Source of the DNA: CAZMGV01 sp964565925
GTDB taxonomy: Bacteria; JAGRBM01; JAHCIT01
Direction of reading: 5' to 3'
Length of the DNA: 64,000 bases
Assembly (NCBI GenBank): GCA_964565925.1
Contig: CAZMGV010000001.1
Span: forward strand, 372,001-436,000
The notes under the pieces are model-generated. The model did no database searches. It was not told the DNA's origin and worked only from the letters and a program-made list of their open reading frames with translations. Shown here in pieces: positions 52,575-60,261 of the stretch (the first letter of the stretch is position 1; each line of letters opens with the position of its first letter). The position numbers and the translations under genes are program-made.

Positions 52575-53814
52575 GTTTGTCGACGTCGGGCGCTTCCTTC
52601 TGGCCGAAAGGCGGCTCGAAGTAGTGAAGCGCCGAGGGGAAGTTCACGTACTTGCGGTCTTTCGAGGCGACCGCCTCGTAAATCGGCTTGGCGTCGGTTT
52701 CGGGGAAAATCTCGTTATCGCGTCCCGCGTTCACGACAATCACCGGTTCCGTGATCTGCTTCAGGTTCCTGCACAGGTCGGCATTCGACGACTCGCCCGA
52801 CCAGGTCGATAGCCACGCTCTCGGCGTGCACATGCGCCCGAAGCCCAGATACTGCATATTCATGAGATCCGGGCGTTCACTGATGAGTGAGCCGTATGGC
52901 CGCTCCGAAGGCTCCAGGTCCTTCGAAACGTAGTGCGGGTTCGCCATTGTCCGATAAATGACCATCACCGGCTCGAACGCTTCCTGACGGAGTGTCTTCA
53001 TCCGTTTTTCGTAGGGAAGCTTCTTGAACTCCGGGTCGGATTTCAGATCCAGTGCGCGGCGGAAGTCGTCGTTATAGCTGCGGGCGATGGCGTCGAGCCG
53101 GAGAATTCGCGCGTGCTGCGCCGCACGGTACCGCTTGTAGAACTCCGGCGCGTAGTGACTCCACTCCGGCGGCTCTTTAAAGCCGTTCTTCGGGTCGTAC
53201 ATATCGATGTCAGGGTCGGTCAGCAGCGGCTTCGACTCATCGACTACCGAAGGATCGATACACTCGTTCATGATCCTGCCCTCGCCCTTGTGGGCGGAGC
53301 AGAGCATGAGGCCGTCGGCAGGCACCATCTTGGCGGCCTTCAGCATCACCGATGCACCAGACGGGTCTTTCTCGATACGCTTGGCAGGTTCGAGTTTCGC
53401 CTGGGCCTGGAAGAAGGCAAACAGGCTGCCGCCGCCCGAATTGCCGAACAGCAGAACCTTCTCGCAGCCCTTCACGTCTTTCAGGTATTTCACGCACGCA
53501 TTGGCGTCGAGAATGATCTCTTCATGAACGGTGTTGGTGTCGTTGTTGGGATTGCGGGTGTTGGCGCCCAGCACCGCGTATCCGGCCTTTGTAAAGCGAG
53601 GGATGATGTAGTGGTGCGTGAAGTCCGCGCGCGGGTGCATTACGACTACACCGATCTTCGGCTTCGGCTGGTTTTTGGCCACCCAGTAGAGGCCGCGCAG
53701 TTCGCGGAAGTCGTCCGCTTTCAGCGTGACCGGTTCGCAGGCCGCGTGCTCCGGCCAGATCCGGAAATTGAACGGCATCCCCAGCCAGTAGGTCTTCGAC
53801 ACCAGTATCGCCAT
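52528..53814 (-). CDS. Alpha/beta hydrolase
   Basis: A 428-residue serine hydrolase. The nucleophile elbow is GNSGGGS (near residue 126), with HP.ADFTHHY near the N-terminus and late INAGRDNEIFP and ALHYFEPP segments giving the Asp and His of the triad. There is no signal peptide. The 3' end overlaps the DUF2723 gene by 47 nt on opposite strands. Two outer-membrane barrel genes follow beyond its start. The ester or amide substrate is unknown. Confidence 0.85.
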   Translation of the reverse strand: MAILVSKTYWLGMPFNFRIWPEHAACEPVTLKADDFRELRGLYWVAKNQPKPKIGVVVMHPRADFTHHYIIPRFTKAGYAVLGANTRNPNNDTNTVHEEIILDANACVKYLKDVKGCEKVLLFGNSGGGSLFAFFQAQAKLEPAKRIEKDPSGASVMLKAAKMVPADGLMLCSAHKGEGRIMNECIDPSVVDESKPLLTDPDIDMYDPKNGFKEPPEWSHYAPEFYKRYRAAQHARILRLDAIARSYNDDFRRALDLKSDPEFKKLPYEKRMKTLRQEAFEPVMVIYRTMANPHYVSKDLEPSERPYGSLISERPDLMNMQYLGFGRMCTPRAWLSTWSGESSNADLCRNLKQITEPVIVVNAGRDNEIFPETDAKPIYEAVASKDRKYVNFPSALHYFEPPFGQKEAPDVDKLMDLLVPWIEERFSK

Positions 53815-53898
53815 GACGGTTTCATCCCTTCCCTGAACGACAGGTCATGGACGTTTGGCGAAAATTGATTAACGAGTCAATGAATCGGGCAGTGGCCG

Positions 53899-54516
53899 TT
53901 ACAGGATCAGCCGCCCTCCTACCAGGAACGTGAACGAGTTGAGCCGAGCGTCGCCGCTGGTGATGGTGCTGGCTGCGTTGCTGATCGATGTGTCGTTGAT
54001 CTTGTAGGCCAGTTCCGCCGTCAGTGCGAAAGTGTCGGCCAGCACGAAGTCGCAGCCCGCACCGAAGCGGTAGGCTTCCTTGTTCTTCACGTTGGTAGCG
54101 CCCAGGCCCGAATTGCTCTTGTTCAGGTAGTTGAAGTTGACGCCGATCCCGAGGTTGGCGAATGGCACCACCGGCATGCCGGGCAGATCGAGACGAGCCT
54201 CGGCGAACGGGAGCACCGAGAACGTGTAGGCGTCGCCAATGTGCACGGATGCGGCTGCGTCCTTGAGATCATGGCGCTCGCCGTCGAGCATCAGACCGAT
54301 GAGCAGCGGCTTGGCGAGCCGGATTCCCCCGTGCAGGTTCAGGGCTCCGCCAGCACCTGCGTCCTTGCCGCCACCGACTTCCCCGAGGACCCAGGACGCG
54401 CCACCCCGAGCGCCGATCACAATATCGCCCTCGGCACGGGCGGCGAGTGGACAGCTGACGAACGCGATCAGTGTCAGAACGGGGATCAGATGTACATGAA
54501 AACGATTGCGGTTCAT
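53899..54516 (-). CDS. Outer-membrane beta-barrel protein, paralogue A
   Basis: A 205-residue exported protein: signal peptide 1-27 (cleavage near ARA-EG), then a small barrel (about 8 strands) ending in GGRLIL. It is paired with a paralogue at 54666-55340 sharing the layout I.ARGG.S..L, SVLPFAEARLDLP...GIGVNFNYLN and NSFTFLVGG. It lies upstream of the alpha/beta hydrolase. No ligand is known. Confidence 0.8.
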   Translation of the reverse strand: MNRNRFHVHLIPVLTLIAFVSCPLAARAEGDIVIGARGGASWVLGEVGGGKDAGAGGALNLHGGIRLAKPLLIGLMLDGERHDLKDAAASVHIGDAYTFSVLPFAEARLDLPGMPVVPFANLGIGVNFNYLNKSNSGLGATNVKNKEAYRFGAGCDFVLADTFALTAELAYKINDTSISNAASTITSGDARLNSFTFLVGGRLIL

Positions 54517-54612
54517 AAGGGGGATCTCCTTAATGACGAGGTAGGCACAACGTACGACTTAGCCATGCCGGAACGCAAACGCCGCGCAGTTCATTTCCCC
54601 ATGCAAGCAAAA

Positions 54613-54640
54613 GGAACCGGCGGGGCCGCCCGCCGGTTCC
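54613..54640 (-). terminator. Terminator between barrel paralogues
   Basis: A perfect 11-bp stem GGAACCGGCGG / CCGCCGGTTCC with a 6-nt loop. On the minus strand it is followed by TTTTGC. It lies 25 bp past the stop of the upstream barrel gene. Confidence 0.85.
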
Positions 54641-54665
54641 TGTCAATTCATTTCATTCGTAATGT

Positions 54666-55340
54666 TCAGAAGGCGATCTTGCCGCCAAACAGGAAAGCGA
54701 GAGAGTTCAACCGGTTGGCAACTTTCGATCCGGAAACTTCCGCCGTTCCATTGTTCGACTTGTACGCGATTTCCATCCCCAGCGTGAAATCCTTCTGAAC
54801 CTCGGCTTCGGCGCCAACCCCGAGTCGGACAGCAACCTTGTGTTCCGGCTTGACGGTGAAACCAGAAGCATTCTCGTCAAAGAAGTTCAGGTTCGCACCA
54901 ATACCGAGACTACCAGTCAGAATGACCGGTGACTTTGGCAGACGTCCCCGGAATTCCGCGTACGGAATAATGGAATAGACCTCCTGCTTGCCGATATTCC
55001 CGACACTCGGGACCTTGTAACTGTGGCTTTCGTATTCCGTCATAAGTCCGAGGGCCACGATGTCGTCCACGACCCGGGCAAACGACAGATTGAAGTGCGG
55101 GCCCACTCCGCCCTTGGTACCGCCGCCTCCGTCGATATGCGCCGGTATGATCGAAATGCCTCCGCGGAATCCCGCGAGCCAATAACCGCTTTTGCGGGCC
55201 TCGCCATAGGTTATGCCATCGCCCGAAGCGCCCGATCCCGGGGGCGACTCCTGCGCCCTGGCCGGCAGCGCATTCGCCGCCAGAATTCCAATTGCAAAAA
55301 ACAGCGCCTTAATCAGATCCGATTTAAACAAACGCAACAT
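54666..55340 (-). CDS. Outer-membrane beta-barrel protein, paralogue B
   Basis: A 224-residue exported protein: signal peptide about 1-29 (cleavage near ARA-QE), a short Gly/Ser linker, then a barrel with strands matching paralogue A (YSIIPYAEFRGRLP, SLGIGANLNFF, VEAEV...TLGMEIAYKSN) and ending FGGKIAF with terminal Phe. A terminator separates the two genes, so they are probably controlled separately despite tandem duplication. Confidence 0.8.
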   Translation of the reverse strand: MLRLFKSDLIKALFFAIGILAANALPARAQESPPGSGASGDGITYGEARKSGYWLAGFRGGISIIPAHIDGGGGTKGGVGPHFNLSFARVVDDIVALGLMTEYESHSYKVPSVGNIGKQEVYSIIPYAEFRGRLPKSPVILTGSLGIGANLNFFDENASGFTVKPEHKVAVRLGVGAEAEVQKDFTLGMEIAYKSNNGTAEVSGSKVANRLNSLAFLFGGKIAF

Positions 55341-55552
55341 TTGTTATCCCTTCGTTAGAGGCACAAGTAGCCCTTTTCCCTTGTGCCATGGTTTTAGTTT
55401 CCTTACCGAAGGTATTTCAATGCTGCGAATAAGTTTGTGATCCCCGACACCGACAAAGTGATTCCTTGAAACCCGCCGCATCAACCCCCAGACTCAGGCC
55501 AACGCGGCGCCCCGTGCGTGTGCCCCGTCTCTCAGCGAAGGAATTAAAGCCG
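55341..55552. other. Divergent intergenic region between barrel B and nadA
   Basis: Promoters for both genes must lie here. A TTG-initiated extension of nadA (from 55466) reads through it with a basic Pro/Arg-rich sequence and is not supported. No operator was recognised. Confidence 0.4.
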
Positions 55553-56506
55553 ATGGAACTGGCTGAAAAGCTCGACCCTGCCCTGGACCTGTTCGAAGAG
55601 ATCGCGCGTCTGAAGAAGCAGATGAACGCAGTGATCCTTGCTCACTACTACCAGGAGGCGGACATCCAGGATATCGCCGACTTCATCGGCGACTCGCTGC
55701 AGCTCGCGCAGGCGGCCAAAAAGACACAGGCCGATGTGATCGTCTTCTGCGGCGTCCACTTCATGGCGGAGACCGCCAAGATCCTGAACCCCAACCGGAC
55801 GGTCATCATTCCCGACATGGACGCGGGCTGCAGCCTGGCTGACGGCTGCCCGGGCCCCGAGTTCGCGCGCTTCAAGGCGCAGCACCCGGACCATTTCGTC
55901 GTGAGCTACATCAACTGCTCGGCGGAAGTAAAAGCGCTGTCGGACGTCATCTGCACGTCGTCGAACGCCGTGAAGATTGTCAGCCGCATCCCCAAAGACC
56001 GGCCGATCATTTTCGCACCGGACAAGCATCTGGGCGCGTATGTAGAGAAACAGACCGGCCGCAAGATGCTGCTCTGGAATGGCACCTGCCAGGTCCACGA
56101 GACGTTCAGCGAGCGCAAGCTGATCGATCTCAAGACCCGCCACCCGAAGGCGAAGGTGATAGCCCACCCCGAGTGTACGGCGCCGGTGCTCAACCTCGCC
56201 GATCACATCGGTTCCACCAAGGCGCTACTCGAGTTCACGGCGAAGTCCGACGCTAAAGAGTTCATCGTCGTGACGGAACCCGGCATCATCCACCAGATGG
56301 AGAAAGCCGCCCCCGGCAAATCGTTCATCCCGGCACCGCCCGAAGACGAGAGCTGCTCCTGCAACGAGTGTCCCTATATGCGCCTCAACACGCTGGACAA
56401 GATCTATGTCGCCATGCGCGACCGGAAACCAACGATCGAGATGGGCGAGGCGCTGCGCGTCAAAGCGCTGAAGCCGCTGGAGCTGATGCTCGAGTGGAGC
56501 GCGTAA
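55553..56506 (+). CDS. nadA: Quinolinate synthase
   Basis: NadA condenses iminoaspartate with dihydroxyacetone phosphate to give quinolinate for NAD synthesis, using a 4Fe-4S cluster. The 317-residue form has LAHYYQ, DFIGDSLQLA, FCGVHFMAE (first cluster Cys), YINCSAEVKALSDVICTSSNA (second) and the C-terminal CSCNECPYM (third). The ATG at 55553 has AGGA upstream. An acyl-CoA dehydrogenase gene follows after 11 bp, an unusual partner. Confidence 0.96.
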   Translation: MELAEKLDPALDLFEEIARLKKQMNAVILAHYYQEADIQDIADFIGDSLQLAQAAKKTQADVIVFCGVHFMAETAKILNPNRTVIIPDMDAGCSLADGCPGPEFARFKAQHPDHFVVSYINCSAEVKALSDVICTSSNAVKIVSRIPKDRPIIFAPDKHLGAYVEKQTGRKMLLWNGTCQVHETFSERKLIDLKTRHPKAKVIAHPECTAPVLNLADHIGSTKALLEFTAKSDAKEFIVVTEPGIIHQMEKAAPGKSFIPAPPEDESCSCNECPYMRLNTLDKIYVAMRDRKPTIEMGEALRVKALKPLELMLEWSA

Positions 56507-56517
56507 GCGACGCCAAG

Positions 56518-57783
56518 ATGTTCGAACTGAACGATATACAGAAGATGATCGAGCTGGCGGTCCGCCAGTTCGCCGAAAAAGAGCTCAAGCCGAACATCGC
56601 CAAACTGGAATCGGGTGAACTGCTCCCGTACGACCTGCTCAGGAAGTTCAGCAGGACGATGGGCCTCGGCGATCAGCTCCGCCGGTCGTTCAAAAAGAAG
56701 GATCCAGCGACCGAAAGTACCACCGAGAAAAAGCCCGCAAAGGAAATGGCCGCAGGCGCACTCCCGGGCGGCCTCGATCCGCTGATCCCTTCTATCCTCT
56801 TTAAAGAAATTTCCCGCGTCTCGCCCGGTGTCTGCATGGCGTTCGTCGCTACGCTCGGTGCGGCGACGGCAATAGCCACCAAGGGCAGCGACGAACAGAA
56901 ACAGAAATACGCGCTGCCGCTCTATTCGATGGACAAGGTCGGCGCGTGGGCGCTCACGGAGCCCTCAAGCGGCTCCGACGCCTTCGGCTCCATGAAGACG
57001 CGCGTGAACATGGACGGCGACACGTTCGTCCTGAACGGCACCAAGACGTTCATCTCAAACGCGCCGTTCGCCGACGTGATTGTCGTCTACGCGCGGCTCG
57101 CTGACGGCCCCGCCGCCGGGAAGGTGCGTGCGTTTATTCTGGAACGCGGCGACGCCGGCCTCTCCACCGGCACGCCGATGCCGAAGATGGGCATGTGGGA
57201 TTCGCCGACGGGCGAAATCTTTCTGGACAGTGTGAAGGTCGGTGCGGACCGGCTGATCGGTCCGATACCGGGTGCGACAGAAGGGTCGGCGGGCGGCCGC
57301 GACGACGCGAAGGCGACGCTCCAGCACGAACGCGCCGTGATGCCCGCCATGTGTCTGGGCATTATCGAGCGGTGTGTGGAAGAGAGCGTCAAGTTCGCCG
57401 CCGACCGCACGGCGTTCGGAAACCGGATCGGCCACTACCAGCTCATCCAGGAAAAGCTCGCCCGCATGTACATCTCGCTCGAAAACTCCCGCAATCTCGT
57501 CTTCAAGCTCGCCTGGATGCAGCGCGAGGGAAAGCTCGACGACAAGGTGGCAAGCGCGGCCAAGCTGTATGTCTCGCAGGAGGCGGTCCGCGTGGCGCTG
57601 GACGCGGTCCAGATCATGGGCGGCACCGGCTATATGCGCGAGGCCCCGGTCGAGAAGCTGATGCGCGACGCCAAGATGTTCGAGATCGGCGGCGGCACCT
57701 CCGAGATCCAGCTCCTCACCATCGCCCGCCAGATGCTGCGCGAGGCGGGCATGGACGCGGGCGGAATGGGCGGAAAGAAGTAG
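56518..57783 (+). CDS. Acyl-CoA dehydrogenase
   Basis: A 421-residue FAD flavoprotein that would desaturate acyl-CoA. The central motif is WALTEPSSGSDAFG, with TKTFISNA (FAD/substrate) and the C-terminal QIMGGTGYMREAPVEKLMRDAKMFEIGGGTSEIQ segment where other family members keep the catalytic Glu region. An insert of about 25 residues (SFKKKDPATESTTEKKPAK) lies early in the N-terminal helical domain. It is 11 bp after nadA, so probably co-transcribed. Chain-length preference is unknown. Confidence 0.92.
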   Translation: MFELNDIQKMIELAVRQFAEKELKPNIAKLESGELLPYDLLRKFSRTMGLGDQLRRSFKKKDPATESTTEKKPAKEMAAGALPGGLDPLIPSILFKEISRVSPGVCMAFVATLGAATAIATKGSDEQKQKYALPLYSMDKVGAWALTEPSSGSDAFGSMKTRVNMDGDTFVLNGTKTFISNAPFADVIVVYARLADGPAAGKVRAFILERGDAGLSTGTPMPKMGMWDSPTGEIFLDSVKVGADRLIGPIPGATEGSAGGRDDAKATLQHERAVMPAMCLGIIERCVEESVKFAADRTAFGNRIGHYQLIQEKLARMYISLENSRNLVFKLAWMQREGKLDDKVASAAKLYVSQEAVRVALDAVQIMGGTGYMREAPVEKLMRDAKMFEIGGGTSEIQLLTIARQMLREAGMDAGGMGGKK

Positions 57784-57805
57784 GAGTGCATGGGTATGAG
57801 ACTCT

Positions 57806-58558
57806 TTAAAGAACCTTGAAAACTTGCAGTCCTAATGGATGGATTACTTTATAGCGCTCTCCTGAAATCTCCCTATAAGCCACTTTCATATCGTCAAAAC
57901 GTCCACTGCCATGAAGCAAGAACTTGAGATGCTCATATACCCTTTCGGGACTATCGGTCTGAATAAATAAATTCATTTCACCAGCGCCACAATCATGACC
58001 ATCAACCTTCCCCATACCGCCAAGCAAACCTGCAATTTTTTCTTCCAGCGCCAGCATCGTTTCGAAGTCGTCTTCCGATTCGGCGCTTGTCTGGACGACT
58101 AACTGATACTTATAGGTCGAATTAGTTTCCAGACTTTTATAATCACGGTCGCTCAAATCACTCATGTTTTGGAGAAATTCAGTAAGCGTCCGGCCAAGAG
58201 GCTCAATTTCGTCCCGATTCATGCCGATAAATGGCAATGATATGTATTCAACTGGTCGTTTTTGTAAATCAAAACCATAGGCATCTATTCCCCCGTTAGA
58301 ACCAAACAGCAAAACATCGGGAGCAAACTCCTCAACATTATAGCTCTTGTTAAACGGTTCGATTTCCTCCGCTTTCCAAAAGCGTATATACCCTGATTGT
58401 CCTATCGGACCTTCGCCGCCATTGGCCGTCATTAGGAAACCGATATAGTCGTTTGGGATTTTCCCACGCGCGAAAATTTGAACAGCGCGAAGTGCGGCAT
58501 CGCTAGCCGGTGCATAACAGACGACCGTCAAAAGCAATGGGCTCAGGTCCTTCTCCAT
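57806..58558 (-). CDS. SUKH (SMI1/KNR4)-fold protein with a C-terminal second domain
   Basis: A 250-residue protein, visibly lower in GC than its neighbours. Residues 30-135 resemble the SMI1/KNR4 family (IPNDYIGFLMTANGGEG, DVLLFGSNGG-DAYGFDL, FIGMNRDEI). Bacterial SUKH proteins are mostly immunity factors against polymorphic toxins. Residues 145-245 form a second, unrecognised alpha/beta domain. No matching toxin gene is in the window, so it may be an orphan immunity gene. It converges on the acyl-CoA dehydrogenase. Confidence 0.7.
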   Translation of the reverse strand: MEKDLSPLLLTVVCYAPASDAALRAVQIFARGKIPNDYIGFLMTANGGEGPIGQSGYIRFWKAEEIEPFNKSYNVEEFAPDVLLFGSNGGIDAYGFDLQKRPVEYISLPFIGMNRDEIEPLGRTLTEFLQNMSDLSDRDYKSLETNSTYKYQLVVQTSAESEDDFETMLALEEKIAGLLGGMGKVDGHDCGAGEMNLFIQTDSPERVYEHLKFLLHGSGRFDDMKVAYREISGERYKVIHPLGLQVFKVL

Positions 58559-58734
58559 TCAGATTCAGACCACCATTTCCCTTAAACATACCTTAATTAC
58601 GTTCACGAATGATTTGGGCATACCGGCCCCTCTCGGTTTAAATTACAGGCTATCACCCGCCCGAAATATCTACCAGCCCAAACCTGTATCTGCGAAGCAT
58701 CGCCTGCCTCCCAAAGCTCGTTTGATTTCCTCAC

Positions 58735-58769
58735 TTGGGAACAACCCCAAAACTGGCTAGAATAGCCCC
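58735..58769 (+). promoter_or_regulatory. Sigma70-like promoter giving a leaderless antitoxin mRNA
   Basis: TTGGGA (58735-58740), a 17-bp spacer and TAGAAT (58758-58763). A start seven bases after the -10 falls on the A of the ATG at 58770, so the transcript would have no 5' leader. No Shine-Dalgarno precedes the ATG. Confidence 0.5.
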
Positions 58770-59027
58770 ATGAGTAACCGCACCACTCAGCTGAAGAATA
58801 CAAGCACAAAGGGCACTCCCGTTGCCTACGTGCGTGACTCGAAGGGCAAACCGGTGGCGGCGATTGTCGATCTACGCATCTACCGCCAGTTCCAGAAATT
58901 CCAGAGACAGTTCGGCTCGCAACTGGATCAACTGGCCAAAACTTACCGAGACGTCCCCGCTGAGACAGCGATCCGCGAGATTGACGCTGCTGTCCGCCAC
59001 GCACAAAAAACGACGCGCGCCCGGTAG
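58770..59027 (+). CDS. Antitoxin of a PIN-type toxin-antitoxin pair
   Basis: An 85-residue protein, probably the DNA-binding antitoxin of the adjacent PIN toxin. It has a short strand YVRDSKGKPVAAIVDL followed by amphipathic helices (IYRQFQKFQRQF, ETAIREIDAAV), a Phd-like layout. It lies 11 bp upstream of the toxin gene in a lower-GC island. No named antitoxin family could be assigned with certainty. Confidence 0.65.
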   Translation: MSNRTTQLKNTSTKGTPVAYVRDSKGKPVAAIVDLRIYRQFQKFQRQFGSQLDQLAKTYRDVPAETAIREIDAAVRHAQKTTRAR

Positions 59028-59038
59028 CCTGATCCCTC

Positions 59039-59452
59039 TTGAAAGCCGTACTGGATACCAACGTGTTCATGTCGGGCCTCATGCTGCCCGATAGTATTCC
59101 CGGCAAAATTATCAGCGGGTGGCGTAGCCAGCTCTTTCATCTCGCCACGAGCGGACCGCAGCTCGCAGAAATAGAGCGAGTATTGTCCTACCCCCGAATC
59201 CGTAAACGGCTGCACTGGGGTCATGAACAGGTAAGCAGTTTCATCGAAGGTCTTCATGTTTTTGCCGAATTGGTCGAACCGGATACTGTAAACGTGACCC
59301 AACTCGATGATGCCGACCGCGCAATCCTCGGAACTTTCACAGCCTCCAAAGCCCGCTGGCTGGTCACCGGCGACAACGATCTGCTCGTGCTTTCAGGCCG
59401 GTATTCCGTCATCACCCCGGCCCGGTTCCTGCCGAAACTTTCGCGCCGCTAA
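59039..59452 (+). CDS. PIN-domain toxin (COG1569-like)
   Basis: A 137-residue PIN-fold endoribonuclease of the COG1569 type. Acidic active-site residues are in LDTNVFMSG (Asp6), the middle VLSYPRIRKR region, DDADRAIL and TGDNDLL. It starts with TTG at 59039 with no strong Shine-Dalgarno, which may keep toxin translation low. It forms a pair with the preceding antitoxin. Targets are unknown; related VapC toxins cut tRNA or rRNA. Confidence 0.85.
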   Translation: MKAVLDTNVFMSGLMLPDSIPGKIISGWRSQLFHLATSGPQLAEIERVLSYPRIRKRLHWGHEQVSSFIEGLHVFAELVEPDTVNVTQLDDADRAILGTFTASKARWLVTGDNDLLVLSGRYSVITPARFLPKLSRR

Positions 59453-59557
59453 AGCCCTCTTGACTCCCCCTCCTCCATCAGCCACAACTTGCGCCTTCCG
59501 GGGGTAGCCCGGCGGGGTTCGCTTAGGCGGTTTCCCCAAGGATTACGGAGAGTTATC

Positions 59558-59872
59558 ATGCACGCGGTCATCGAGACAAACGGCAAGCAGTTCCGGGTCG
59601 CCCAGGGCGACAAGCTGGTGTTGGACCGGCTGGCGGCCAAAGTCGGCTCGGAAGTCGTCATCGACAAGGTCCTTTTCATCGAGAAGGACGGCGGCGAGAC
59701 CGTCGTGGGCAAGCCCTACGTGAGCGGCGCGAAGGTCACCTTCAAGGTGGTCGAAGAGATGCGCGGCCCCAAGCTCCTCATCTGGAAGCACCGCCGGCGC
59801 AAGAACTCGCGCAAGCGCCAGGGCCACCGTGCGGACCAGTCCCGCGTGGAAATCACCGGGATCTCGGCCTGA
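59558..59872 (+). CDS. rplU: 50S ribosomal protein L21
   Basis: A 104-residue L21, with the family sequence YAVIETGGKQ seen as HAVIETNGKQFRV and the basic C-terminal KHRRRKNSRKRQGHR segment. The ATG at 59558 has GGAGAG upstream. It heads the conserved rplU-rpmA-obgE cluster. The roughly 100-bp upstream region may hold an L21 leader structure, but none was resolved. Confidence 0.97.
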   Translation: MHAVIETNGKQFRVAQGDKLVLDRLAAKVGSEVVIDKVLFIEKDGGETVVGKPYVSGAKVTFKVVEEMRGPKLLIWKHRRRKNSRKRQGHRADQSRVEITGISA

Positions 59873-59919
59873 CCGCCGACGCCTGTAGTCGAAGCCTGTA
59901 AAGGAAGGATTCAAGAGTC

Positions 59920-60180
59920 ATGGCAGACAGACCAAATGGACGCGATTCCCACGGCCAGCGGCGCGAGGTCAAGCGCGCGGACGGCCAGAAGGTGATCGCC
60001 GGAAACATCATCGTCCGCCAGGTGGGCACGCGCGTGCACCCCGGCAAGAACGTGGCGATGGGCCGCGACTACACGATCTTCGCGACCGCCGAAGGCACCG
60101 TGAAGTTTACCCGCTGGGGCAAGGACCGCAAGCGCGTCCATGTGATCCCGGCCGAGGAGAAGGCGGCCGCGAAGAACTGA
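59920..60180 (+). CDS. rpmA: 50S ribosomal protein L27 with shortened N-terminal tail
   Basis: An 86-residue L27, beginning MADRPNGRDSHGQRREVK. In most bacteria the NGRDS motif follows a longer HKKxGGSxR-type tail that reaches the peptidyl-transferase centre; here it comes six residues earlier. An in-frame TAA at 59899-59901 excludes an upstream start, so the short tail is real unless the sequence is wrong. The core (AGNIIVRQVGTRVHPGKNV, DYTIFA..G.VKF) is complete. Confidence 0.96.
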   Translation: MADRPNGRDSHGQRREVKRADGQKVIAGNIIVRQVGTRVHPGKNVAMGRDYTIFATAEGTVKFTRWGKDRKRVHVIPAEEKAAAKN

Positions 60181-60209
60181 CGCAGTCAGATCAGCCTCTG
60201 TAAGATTCG

Positions 60210-60242
60210 CGCCCCCTTGACGGTCACCCCGGCAAGGGGGCG
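60210..60242 (+). promoter_or_regulatory. GC-rich hairpin just upstream of obgE
   Basis: A perfect 10-bp stem CGCCCCCTTG / CAAGGGGGCG with a 13-nt loop, 20 bp before the obgE ATG and after rpmA. It has no T-tract, so it could act as an mRNA processing or translation-control structure rather than a terminator. Confidence 0.5.
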
Positions 60243-60261
60243 CAGTTCATAGGACCCATTT

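Noticed and set aside
58603..59106. 167-codon minus-strand frame over the PIN antitoxin
   Set aside because: It is antisense to the antitoxin and PIN toxin, which have family motifs and a matching promoter.
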